Source of the DNA: Verrucomicrobiales bacterium
GTDB taxonomy: Bacteria; Verrucomicrobiota; Verrucomicrobiia; Verrucomicrobiales; DEV007
DNA length: 36,544 nt
Direction of reading: 5' to 3'
Assembly: GCA_029233965.1 (NCBI GenBank)
Contig: JARGOP010000029.1
Coordinates: forward strand, 1-36,544
Shown here: positions 24,766-32,083 of the stretch, piece after piece
Layout of the letters: the number at the start of each line of letters is the position of its first letter
Position numbering within the stretch: position 1 is the first letter of the stretch
The notes under the pieces: model-generated
Database searches by the model: none
Told to the model about the DNA's origin: nothing
The model's input: the letters and a program-made list of their open reading frames with translations, nothing else
Program-made: the position numbers and the translations under genes

Positions 24766-24827
24766 CGTTCAAAAAGGGCGTTCACCTTCCAAATGGAGAT
24801 TCCGGGGGAAAGGTTAACAGGAAACGG

Positions 24828-24860
24828 AAAAAAACTTCGCGGGCGCCCTGCCACCGCCGA
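24828..24860 (-). terminator. Possible attenuator between the FecR-LamG and PSCyt1 genes
   Basis: On the minus strand a GC-rich stretch containing the palindrome GGGCGCCC (24841-24848) is followed after six bases by seven T residues (24834-24828). The stem is not clean, so this is a weak call. It would separate the signalling pair from the enzyme pair. Confidence 0.25.
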
Positions 24861-24892
24861 AATCGGGAGAGCCGAATGCCCCCCTTTTTCCC

Positions 24893-26485
24893 TCAAGGAT
24901 GTCCTTTTTCAAACATCTCCCGAATCTCCCCGGCGGAAAGCGCGGCGGAAAAGAGGGCGAATTCATCCATCGTACCGTTCAGATTTCTCACCGCAAAAGC
25001 CGCGTCGTCCCGCATCGGCTCGCTCCAGTTTCCAATCGAGGCAGGGCCGATCCGAACTTTTTCGATCTGCATGTTTTCCGGAATCTGGTCAATGCTGATG
25101 GCTTCGCCATTCACGTAGTGGGTCGTTGTCGCGGCATCGCCGTCGTAGACTGTCGCGATCTGCATCCATTGGCCGCTTTGCGCCGGGGTCCAGATCGGAG
25201 GCGAGTAGGCGATATGCTTATCGCGGTCTTTTTTGACCGCGTCATGGGCTTTCACCGAAAAGAAAAGGCGGCCGTCATCCATAATCTGCCAGTGCGGCTC
25301 ATGGAGTTCGTGTCCATCGGTGAGAAAAAGTGAATTGTACCAGCGGTCGAGGCTGTCGATTTTCACCCAGCACATGAGGGTGAGCGAGCGATGCTCGCCG
25401 GGAACGTTTAACCGAACCCGGCTTCCCATCGAGCTGAAATCAAGACCTCCGAAAGGCTGCCCCCAGCGATCCATGGATCGGTTCGCCCGCACAATCGTTC
25501 CATCGTTACCGAGCGCTGAAGCGTCGATCAATCTGCGATCGTTTTGCTCCGACCGCCCTGATTGATCCATCGAATAATACACTAACAGGCGTTCATCCTT
25601 ACGCAGCGACTCGCTGTAGTCCATCCAGGCCCTCAGTCGATCCGCGTTCCGCTTCATCAGTTCCTGCTCAAAGCTTCCCACGCCGCTGAAGGATTTCGGA
25701 TCCAGCGAGGCGCCCGCCACTTCGCTTCCCTCCCGGAAATCCCAGCGCATTGACTCTCCCGCCGGGAGGTTCCTGATCGCCGCGGAGGATGGATGCCACT
25801 CAATCTCACCATCAAAGACATGGATGTCGGCAAAGGCAGTGGTCGCGGCAACGGCATACTCCGCGCCTTGATCAATGAGTCCGCCCGATGCCATTCGCAG
25901 GCGAAAACCGCGAGCCAGTTCCGGCACTTGAACCCGAAATTTGCCGCGTGTGACCGACAACTCCATGGAGGAAACGACTTCGAATTCAGCTTCACCTTCG
26001 ATCAACAGGACAACCCCGCTGAAAAGCTCCAATCTTGCGGCGCCCGATTCGAGAAGAAGCATTCCTGTCGGCACCAAATCCCCGTTTCCGGACGCAATTC
26101 GACTTTTCCAGATCGCACCGGACTCTGCAGAGATCACGCCGAAACCGGATGCCGCCGGTTCGGCTCCGCGAGTTCGGAAATCCTTCGTATCGAGGGCGAC
26201 CTTCCAGGCTAAAACCCCGACGAGCAGAATCAGCGCGCCTATGACGCTGACTGTGAGCCAATCCATCTTCCAAGCTCGACGCGGACGGATGCCGGCGGAG
26301 ATCTCTTTTGGCGGCGCAGACTCCGCAAGGACCTGAAGCCCCGTGTGTAGCTTTTGCCGATCATAATAAAGCTGACGGGCTTCCTCATTCACATGCAACT
26401 CTGCTTCGAGCCTCAGAAAATCCGCCTCGGAAATATCATCGTCGACGAGCGCGTCGATCAGATGTTGTAGTTCCTCCGGTTTCAT
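24893..26485 (-). CDS. Anti-sigma-factor-like FecR-LamG membrane protein
   Basis: The 530-residue protein has a cytoplasmic N-terminal helical region of about 70 residues (ELQHLIDALVDDDISEADF, LRLEAELHVNEEARQLYYD), like the anti-sigma domains paired with planctomycete/verrucomicrobial ECF factors. One membrane helix spans residues 76-98. The outer part has a FecR-like domain (about 110-255: GAIWKSRIASGNGDLVP, VLLIEGEAEFEVVSSMEL, IDQGAEYAVA, VFDGEIEW) and a C-terminal LamG/concanavalin-like domain (about 320-525: RSLTLMCWVKIDSLDRWYN, WMQIATVYDGDAATTTHYVNG, LNGTMDEFALFSAALSAGEI). LamG folds often bind glycans, so it may sense an extracellular ligand and release the sigma factor. It overlaps the sigma gene by 4 bp. 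Confidence 0.9.
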   Translation of the reverse strand: MKPEELQHLIDALVDDDISEADFLRLEAELHVNEEARQLYYDRQKLHTGLQVLAESAPPKEISAGIRPRRAWKMDWLTVSVIGALILLVGVLAWKVALDTKDFRTRGAEPAASGFGVISAESGAIWKSRIASGNGDLVPTGMLLLESGAARLELFSGVVLLIEGEAEFEVVSSMELSVTRGKFRVQVPELARGFRLRMASGGLIDQGAEYAVAATTAFADIHVFDGEIEWHPSSAAIRNLPAGESMRWDFREGSEVAGASLDPKSFSGVGSFEQELMKRNADRLRAWMDYSESLRKDERLLVYYSMDQSGRSEQNDRRLIDASALGNDGTIVRANRSMDRWGQPFGGLDFSSMGSRVRLNVPGEHRSLTLMCWVKIDSLDRWYNSLFLTDGHELHEPHWQIMDDGRLFFSVKAHDAVKKDRDKHIAYSPPIWTPAQSGQWMQIATVYDGDAATTTHYVNGEAISIDQIPENMQIEKVRIGPASIGNWSEPMRDDAAFAVRNLNGTMDEFALFSAALSAGEIREMFEKGHP

Positions 26486-27015
26486 GCGTCAGCCCCCTCG
26501 TCCCTGAGATTCGCCTCGATGCAGCCTTGCAACAAGTTGCGAATCCGATGGAGTGTGACCTTGATCCCGCCCACGCTCCGCCCGGTCTTTTTCGCATACA
26601 GGTTAAGCGGAAGCCGCTCGTAGTAGCGATGCAGGATGAGGTCTCGATCCGTCGGCTTGAGTTTTTCCAGACAGGCTCTCAGGGCGCTCTGCCGAATCTC
26701 AAGATTGTCGTTCGCCTCAATCAGCTCCTCCGCGAAAACCTCCTCCAAATCGCTACTGAAAACGAGCCGGGAATCGCGCGCCTGCCGTTTCCGATAGTTC
26801 AGCACCTCGTAGCGGGCGATCGCAAACGCCCACGCCTTGAAGTTGGTTCCCGGCTCAAACTCCTCCCGCTTTTTCCACAAGGTCGTATTGGCCAATTGTG
26901 TCACGTCCGGGGCGGAGGAATCACCGGGCAGCAAGGACTGCACGTAATGCCTCAGAGGAAGCTGGTGCTCAGTGAGCAAAGCCACCATCCGGCTGTCCTT
27001 TTCATCGGGATTCAT
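26482..27015 (-). CDS. ECF-type sigma-70 factor, Rhodopirellula/Verrucomicrobium type
   Basis: The 177-residue protein has sigma region 2 (LPLRHYVQSLLPG, then DVTQLANTTLWKKREEFEPG and FKAWAFAIARYEVLNYRKR, residues about 19-85) and region 4 (LRACLEKLKPTDRDLILHRYY and TGRSVGGIKVTLHRIRNLL, about 113-165), without region 3, as in ECF sigma factors. The W-K-K-R-x-x-F-x-P-G-T-N-F-x-A-W-A pattern is typical of the family expanded in Planctomycetes and Verrucomicrobia (TIGR02989). It redirects RNA polymerase to a small regulon. Its stop overlaps the start of the FecR-LamG gene by ATGA, so the pair is translationally coupled and that protein is the likely regulator. A purine-rich GAAGAGAAAG precedes the ATG. 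A terminator-like hairpin upstream separates it from module 3. Confidence 0.95.
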   Translation of the reverse strand: MNPDEKDSRMVALLTEHQLPLRHYVQSLLPGDSSAPDVTQLANTTLWKKREEFEPGTNFKAWAFAIARYEVLNYRKRQARDSRLVFSSDLEEVFAEELIEANDNLEIRQSALRACLEKLKPTDRDLILHRYYERLPLNLYAKKTGRSVGGIKVTLHRIRNLLQGCIEANLRDEGADA

Positions 27016-27067
27016 GCTTTCTCTTCACCCAAATGCCGGAAAATGAGAAAGGATAACCGTTTTTAGA

Positions 27068-27102
27068 AAAAAGAGAGGGCTCAGTTCTACACGACTGAAC
27101 TG
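27068..27102 (-). terminator. Probable intrinsic terminator after module 3 DUF1501
   Basis: On the minus strand CAGTTC pairs with GAACTG (27102-27097 with 27087-27082) and is followed, after about ten bases, by a T-rich tract with six consecutive T. It lies about 60 bp after the DUF1501 stop and about 70 bp before the sigma factor start. Confidence 0.5.
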
Positions 27103-27105
27103 TCT

Positions 27106-27139
27106 GGCGTCACAACCAGGTGATCTCCGGAGTGACGCC
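27106..27139. promoter_or_regulatory. Perfect 8-bp inverted repeat after module 3 DUF1501
   Basis: GGCGTCAC (27106-27113) and GTGACGCC (27132-27139) are exact reverse complements with an 18-base spacer. It lies 24 bp after the DUF1501 stop and next to the terminator-like hairpin. It may be a second transcript-end structure or an operator upstream of the sigma gene. Confidence 0.4.
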
Positions 27140-27162
27140 GCGACGGGATTTCAAATCACCGC

Positions 27163-28452
27163 CTACCCAAACAGCGCCGTGACGGGCTGGCCTTTGTCCG
27201 CGACGGTGAAGGGCCGCTTGCCCGGGCTGTAGAGCACCTGGTCGAGGGGCAATCCGAGGGCATACCCGATCGTCGCATTGAGATCGGGAATGGAGACTTT
27301 GTTCTCGACGACGTCGGCTCCGTTCTCATCGGTTTTTCCATAGACGGTTCCCCCTTTGACGCCGCCTCCGGCGAGGAGGGTGGTGAAGGCTTTTGGGTAG
27401 TGGTCGCGGCCCTCGTTCCCGTTGATTTTCGGAGTCCGGCCGAATTCCGAGGCGAGGACGATGAGCGTTTCCTCCAACATGCCGTTGGCCTCGAGATCCT
27501 GCACGAGGGCGCTGAGGCCACGGTCGAGAATGTCGCACCGCTCCGGCACTTCGACGAAATTGTTTACGTGGGTGTCCCAGCGGCCGAGGCTGACCTCGAC
27601 GAAGCGGACGCCGTGCTGCACGAGGCGCCGCGCGAGGAGACAGCCCTGGCCGAAATTGTCGTCGCCATAGCGCTCGCGAACCGCGGCGGGCTCGGAGGCG
27701 ATATCGAAGGCCTTGAGATCCTCGCTCTTCATGAGCGAGAGCGCTTCGTCGTAAAGATCGCGGTAGGCGCGGACGTTCTTCTGCGGGAAGGCTTCGTGAA
27801 ACGGCGCATCAAGATGACGGGCCATGTCGAGACGACGATTGAAAGCGGTCTCGGAGACCGACTCTTTCCGCACGCTGTTCTGGAGTCCCTGCTCGGGGTT
27901 GTTGATCATGAGCGGGGAGAACTTTGACTCAAAAAAGCCGGCCCCGGGGTGGCGGCTGCCGTCGCCGATGACGACGTTGCCGGGCAGCATCGGATTCCCT
28001 TTGCCCTGGTATTTCAACAGCCAGGCACCCATCGCGGGGTGGCGGATCGTGCCGCGCAGGGTGTAGCTCGTGTGCATGTAGTAGTTGCCCTGCTCATGCG
28101 CGCCCTGGGTTGAATACATCGAGTTGATCACTGCGAAGCGATCCATCAGCTCAGCAGTGCGACGGAGTCCGGAGCCGACGTGGTAGTCATCGACTTTCGT
28201 GGCGAGTGTCGTCGTGGCACCCATGACTTCGCTTCCCGGCTTGGGATCGAAGGTGTCGAGATGACTCATGCCGCCCGACATGTAGAGGTAGATCACATTC
28301 TTCGCCTTCGCGTTCGGGTTGCGTGCCTTCGAGGCCCCTTCGCCGACGGCAAAAAGACGGTCGACGGGGAGCAGTCCCACCCCGAGAGCGGTGGAAGCGG
28401 CGCGCGCCGCAAACTGGCGGCGGGAAAGATCGGAGAGTTGATTGAGATTCAT
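27163..28452 (-). CDS. DUF1501 protein, Tat-exported (module 3)
   Basis: This 429-residue DUF1501 protein is about 40 residues shorter than the other two in the window. It has a twin-arginine signal, SRRQFAARAASTALGVGLL (residues 10-28). Landmarks are VIYLYMSGGMSHLDTFDPKPG, EQGNYYMHTSYTL, RRLVQHGVRFVEVSLGRWDTH, VLASEFGRTPKIN and GRDHYPKAFTTLLAGGG. Differences from the module 1/2 type (MSGGMSH instead of GGPSH, ASEFGRTP instead of TGEFGRTP) place it in another subgroup of the family. Export is to the periplasm and function is unknown. It begins 28 bp after the stop of the DUF1549/DUF1553 gene, so the two form a transcription unit that appears to end at the hairpins around 27082-27139. Confidence 0.95.
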   Translation of the reverse strand: MNLNQLSDLSRRQFAARAASTALGVGLLPVDRLFAVGEGASKARNPNAKAKNVIYLYMSGGMSHLDTFDPKPGSEVMGATTTLATKVDDYHVGSGLRRTAELMDRFAVINSMYSTQGAHEQGNYYMHTSYTLRGTIRHPAMGAWLLKYQGKGNPMLPGNVVIGDGSRHPGAGFFESKFSPLMINNPEQGLQNSVRKESVSETAFNRRLDMARHLDAPFHEAFPQKNVRAYRDLYDEALSLMKSEDLKAFDIASEPAAVRERYGDDNFGQGCLLARRLVQHGVRFVEVSLGRWDTHVNNFVEVPERCDILDRGLSALVQDLEANGMLEETLIVLASEFGRTPKINGNEGRDHYPKAFTTLLAGGGVKGGTVYGKTDENGADVVENKVSIPDLNATIGYALGLPLDQVLYSPGKRPFTVADKGQPVTALFG

Positions 28453-28480
28453 GATCAGGGATTCGGTGGGTGGAACAGAC

Positions 28481-30655
28481 TTACTGAACGAAAAGGAACT
28501 GCTGGGTATTGAGGATCGCGTAGACGAGATCCACGTAGGCTTCGCTCCCGAGTTCCTCGACGAAGGGCGCGATGTAGTCGCGTTCCGCCTGCGTCGGATA
28601 CCGCGAGTAGAGGCTGAGGTAAATCACATCGAGGCGGGCGTCGGGCGTTTCCTCGCTTTGAACCGCCCGCCCGAGAACGCCGTATTGATTGGTGAGGGCT
28701 TCGGCGTAGGGACCGTTGAGAAGCTGGAGAGCCTGTGGAAGCGAGGCTTCATCGTTCGCATTTTCGATGACATCGCGGTCGGACTGACCGAACTCCCGCA
28801 GAAAGTGTCCGTTCGGAGCAGGCGAGGGAAGATTCGCCGCCCGCTGAGCCTGGCTCACCATTTTTGACATGAACTCGACGAAGCCGCGCATTTCCTGTCG
28901 ATCCGTGATCCCCAGTTCCTGCCCTTTCAGCATGTAGTCACGCATCTCGCCACGGCCCTTCGTGACTGAGCCGCGCTTGCTCGACATGCCTGCCATCATG
29001 CGGCCGGCACCCTCTTCCGCAATGGGACCGGCGGCCACTTCCGCGCCGAATACCTCAGCCGCTTCTCCGCTCGCGACGAGCTTCTCCCAACCGGGTTCGT
29101 AAATGTGTTCCCGAACCTGGCTGCGAACGTCGTTGCGAAAGCCATTCGCCTCGCGGCTCAACTTCCGAACCAATTCTTCATCCTTCGCCTTTCGGGCCGC
29201 CGCAATCTGCTCGGTCAGTTTCCGGTTGCGGGCGACGCCCTTGACCGAAGTTTCGGCAACGGCTTTCAAGCCCTCCACCAGCTCTTCCGTTTCCAGCGCG
29301 TAAATTGAGTCGTGAATCTTGTGAACCGTGAGAAGTTGATTCTCCGCCGCCGCGACGGCCTTCCCGGGCCGCGCATCGGGCTCCGGATTGAGGAGGGTAA
29401 CGAAGGAATCCCAAATCTGCCCGGCGCTCATGCGGCGGAGGACAGGACCGGGGAAATAGTAGGCTTCACCCGGCTGGACTTCTTCCCGCGAAGCGTTGCG
29501 CTGGTAGGTTTGGGTATTGTAGAGAATTTCGAGAAAAGCCTTCAGATCATAGTCGAGGCGTTTCATCTGTGACTCCAGGTAGGCCATCAGCTCAGGATTC
29601 GAGGCGTTGGTCATTTCCGTGATTTCATCGACCGGCTCAATCAGTCCGATTCCGAAGACCTGCTTCCAGAGACGGTTCGCGATCACGGTGGTGAAGCGGG
29701 GGTTCTCTTTCGAAGTCATCCAGGCCGCGTAAGAATCGAGGTCCGGTGCCGCGTCAGCCCCGAACATGGTCTTCGGCTCAACGGCGTCGCCCGGCTTCGC
29801 GTTGTCATACTGATAATCGTCGGGGAGTTTGAGCGTTTTGTCTTCGCGCTTGATCGAGGTGTAGCGGAGGGGGCGGACGACCTCCTGGAAAGCGTCCCTC
29901 ATCGCCGTCATCTGCGCGCGCTCTTCTTTTTCCATGGTGTTGAAACGCTGCTTTTTCCGAATCACGCCCATGAGGTTTTCCCCAATCGGTGAGCGGTAGT
30001 TGGACTGCATGTCGTAGCTGAAGGCGGCCATGTGGTAGTAGTCCATCTGCGTCCAGGTATCGAAGGGGTGATCGTGGCATTGAGCGCATTCAAGACGGGT
30101 CCCGAGGAAGATCCGCACCGTGTTCGACATGTTGTCGAGCGGCATGCCGCGGTCGCGAAGGTAGTAGCCGATTGCCCCGGAATCCCAGGCAGCCCCGTCG
30201 GTGGTGAGAAGTTGCCGGACGAACTCATCGTAGGGGCGGTTCTCACGAAGTGCGCTCTTGATGAACTCCGCATAATACGGCGCGACGAACCCGCTGTTGT
30301 TCGCGGTGCGGTTGAGACGGAGGACATCGGCCCAGTAGTTGAACCAGTGATTCACGTAGCCCTCGCTCGCGAGAAGATCGCGGATCAGTTTCTGCGCCTT
30401 CGCCGGATCGGTCGAGGAAAGGTAAGCGCCAGCCTCTTCTCCAGTGGGAATGCGCCCGGCAAGGTCGAGGTACAGGCGGCGGACCATGACCTCGTCGGAA
30501 GCGGGCTCATTCGGCGTCACTTCGTGCTCCGCGTAGCCTTTCTGAATGAGCGCATCGATTTGCTGGGACGGGTTCAGAGACTCCGCAGCGGGCAGGGCGA
30601 AGAGTGATGAGGTGCTGAAGAGCGCCGTGGCGACAAAAACCGGAAACGTTCTCAT
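28481..30655 (-). CDS. DUF1549-DUF1553 protein without N-terminal cytochrome domain (module 3)
   Basis: The 724-residue protein has a signal peptide (about residues 1-24) followed directly by DUF1549 (SQQIDALIQKGYAEH, VRRLYLDLAGRIPTGEE, HWFNYWADVLRLNR). The PSCyt1 domain of the other two is absent. The DUF1549 heme-type motif is kept as CAQCHDHPFDTW. DUF1553 follows with TVIANRLWKQVFGIGLIEP and RRMSAGQIWDSFVTLLNP, interrupted by an unusually long Ala/Glu/Lys-rich helical stretch (about residues 430-600, with QIAAARKAKDEELVRKLS and EVAAGPIAEEGAG) before the conserved end PQALQLLNGPYAEALTN and LVYAILNTQQFLFVQ. It is co-transcribed with the DUF1501 gene 28 bp downstream. A perfect 10-bp palindrome, ACTCCGGAGT (30679-30688), lies 24 bp upstream of the start. 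Confidence 0.95.
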   Translation of the reverse strand: MRTFPVFVATALFSTSSLFALPAAESLNPSQQIDALIQKGYAEHEVTPNEPASDEVMVRRLYLDLAGRIPTGEEAGAYLSSTDPAKAQKLIRDLLASEGYVNHWFNYWADVLRLNRTANNSGFVAPYYAEFIKSALRENRPYDEFVRQLLTTDGAAWDSGAIGYYLRDRGMPLDNMSNTVRIFLGTRLECAQCHDHPFDTWTQMDYYHMAAFSYDMQSNYRSPIGENLMGVIRKKQRFNTMEKEERAQMTAMRDAFQEVVRPLRYTSIKREDKTLKLPDDYQYDNAKPGDAVEPKTMFGADAAPDLDSYAAWMTSKENPRFTTVIANRLWKQVFGIGLIEPVDEITEMTNASNPELMAYLESQMKRLDYDLKAFLEILYNTQTYQRNASREEVQPGEAYYFPGPVLRRMSAGQIWDSFVTLLNPEPDARPGKAVAAAENQLLTVHKIHDSIYALETEELVEGLKAVAETSVKGVARNRKLTEQIAAARKAKDEELVRKLSREANGFRNDVRSQVREHIYEPGWEKLVASGEAAEVFGAEVAAGPIAEEGAGRMMAGMSSKRGSVTKGRGEMRDYMLKGQELGITDRQEMRGFVEFMSKMVSQAQRAANLPSPAPNGHFLREFGQSDRDVIENANDEASLPQALQLLNGPYAEALTNQYGVLGRAVQSEETPDARLDVIYLSLYSRYPTQAERDYIAPFVEELGSEAYVDLVYAILNTQQFLFVQ

Positions 30656-30778
30656 GGGAAGCGGGGGAATGATCTTTTACTCCGGAGTGAAAGGGAGCAT
30701 GAGTCAAACCCCGCTCCGGGAGGAGAGTTGCGGGCGGTTCCAGATTTCTTTTGGACGCGTGAAAAATTTTCCCTGATC

Positions 30779-32002
30779 TCACCCCTTCCGCTCCAGAGTC
30801 ACGACACACTCCAGATGCCGGGTCTGGGGAAAAAGATCAAACGGCTGGATCTTCGTGATCTCGTAGTGGTCCTTCATCTGCTCGAGATCCCGGATCTGGG
30901 TCGCGGGGTTGCAGCTCACGTAGACAACCCGCTTCGGTCCGAACTCGATGAGCTGAATCAAAAACTCGGGGCTGCTCCCTTTTCGCGGCGGATCGATCAC
31001 CACGGCCGTCTTCCCGGCCGGGTAGTTCACTTCGGAAAAAATGTTCGTCGCATCCCCCTGGATGAACGTGCAATTCGCAATCCCGTTTTGATCCGCATTG
31101 CGTTTCGCCCAGTCAATCGATGACTCGCTGATCTCGATGCCGACCGCCTCTTTGAAATCCCGCGCCGCGCTGAGGCAGAAAAGTCCCGATCCGCAGTAGG
31201 CATCGACGAGATACTCAACGCCGCCCCCCCCGAGCGCTTCGGTTTTCACGTGATCGGCGAAGGCCGGGAGAATGTGAGGGTTGTTCTGAAAGAACTCACC
31301 GGCGTGGAAGGAAAAGCGGTCATCTCCGACCATTTCCTCGCACATCTCCGTAGGGTCGGTGCAGACATAGCCGTCGAGAGAATCACGGAGCAGAAGGGTC
31401 GCTCCCTTTTTGTAGCTCTTCGCGTTTCGAGTCACCTCCGCGCGCACTTCGGGGAGCTTTTCGTTGATTGTTTCCGAGGCAATCGGGCAGGTTTTGACGT
31501 CGAGGACCTGCTGTCGTCGATCCTGCAGGAGAAAGCCGATCGGCCCCATGCTTCCGTCCTTCGGGCGCTGAAAGTGCGGGGTGATTTTGGAGCGATAGCC
31601 GTAGGTAACAGGGGAGGGGTGCACCGGCGAGACAGGAAACTCGATCCCGGCCATGCGGCGGAGAAGTTCGGAAACCTGTCCCTGTTTCCATTCCAACTGC
31701 GCCTCGTAGGCAAGGTTTTGATACTGGCAACCGCCACACTGTCCGAAGAGTTCACACACCGGCTCGACGCGATTGGGGGACGGCTTGATCACTTCGATCA
31801 AATCCGCTTCGGAAAAGTTAGCGCTGTTTCGGAAAACCCGCGCCTTCACCGTCTCGTCAGGGAGGGCATGGGAAACGAAAACGACCCAGTCATTGATTCG
31901 CCCGACGCCTTTTCCAAGGTTAGTCAGGGAGTCGATTTGAAGAGTGATTTCTTCGTGGTAGTCGAAGGGGACGGGGTTGAACTTTTTCGGTTTTCTCGAC
32001 AT
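30779..32002 (-). CDS. rlmD: 23S rRNA (uracil-C5)-methyltransferase, RlmD/RumA family
   Basis: The 407-residue product fits the RlmD/TrmA family: an N-terminal TRAM RNA-binding domain (about residues 15-75), a 4Fe-4S cluster site CELFGQCGGCQ (Cys83, Cys89, Cys92) with Cys172 in KTCPIA, and a Rossmann methyltransferase domain with SAM motif DAYCGSGLFCLSAA (about 267-280), DPPRKG at 337-342 and the catalytic Cys364 in YVSCNPATQ. It transfers a methyl group from S-adenosylmethionine to C5 of a uracil in 23S rRNA, in the cytoplasm. Which uracil (U1939, U747 or both) cannot be read from the sequence. ATG at 32002 is used; a TTG at 32032 next to a GGGGAAG is an alternative. It is divergent from glgB with only 81 bp between starts. 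Confidence 0.93.
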   Translation of the reverse strand: MSRKPKKFNPVPFDYHEEITLQIDSLTNLGKGVGRINDWVVFVSHALPDETVKARVFRNSANFSEADLIEVIKPSPNRVEPVCELFGQCGGCQYQNLAYEAQLEWKQGQVSELLRRMAGIEFPVSPVHPSPVTYGYRSKITPHFQRPKDGSMGPIGFLLQDRRQQVLDVKTCPIASETINEKLPEVRAEVTRNAKSYKKGATLLLRDSLDGYVCTDPTEMCEEMVGDDRFSFHAGEFFQNNPHILPAFADHVKTEALGGGGVEYLVDAYCGSGLFCLSAARDFKEAVGIEISESSIDWAKRNADQNGIANCTFIQGDATNIFSEVNYPAGKTAVVIDPPRKGSSPEFLIQLIEFGPKRVVYVSCNPATQIRDLEQMKDHYEITKIQPFDLFPQTRHLECVVTLERKG

Positions 32003-32083
32003 GGCATTGAAGATGCTAAGCAAACTACGCAATCTTCCCCTGACCGCTTTAGAAATTTTTTTCCTCGTTTACACTAATTCGTG

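Noticed and set aside
30679-30688. Perfect palindrome ACTCCGGAGT upstream of the DUF1549 gene as an operator
   Set aside because: A 10-bp palindrome is expected by chance in a window of this size, and no second copy upstream of the other modules was found.
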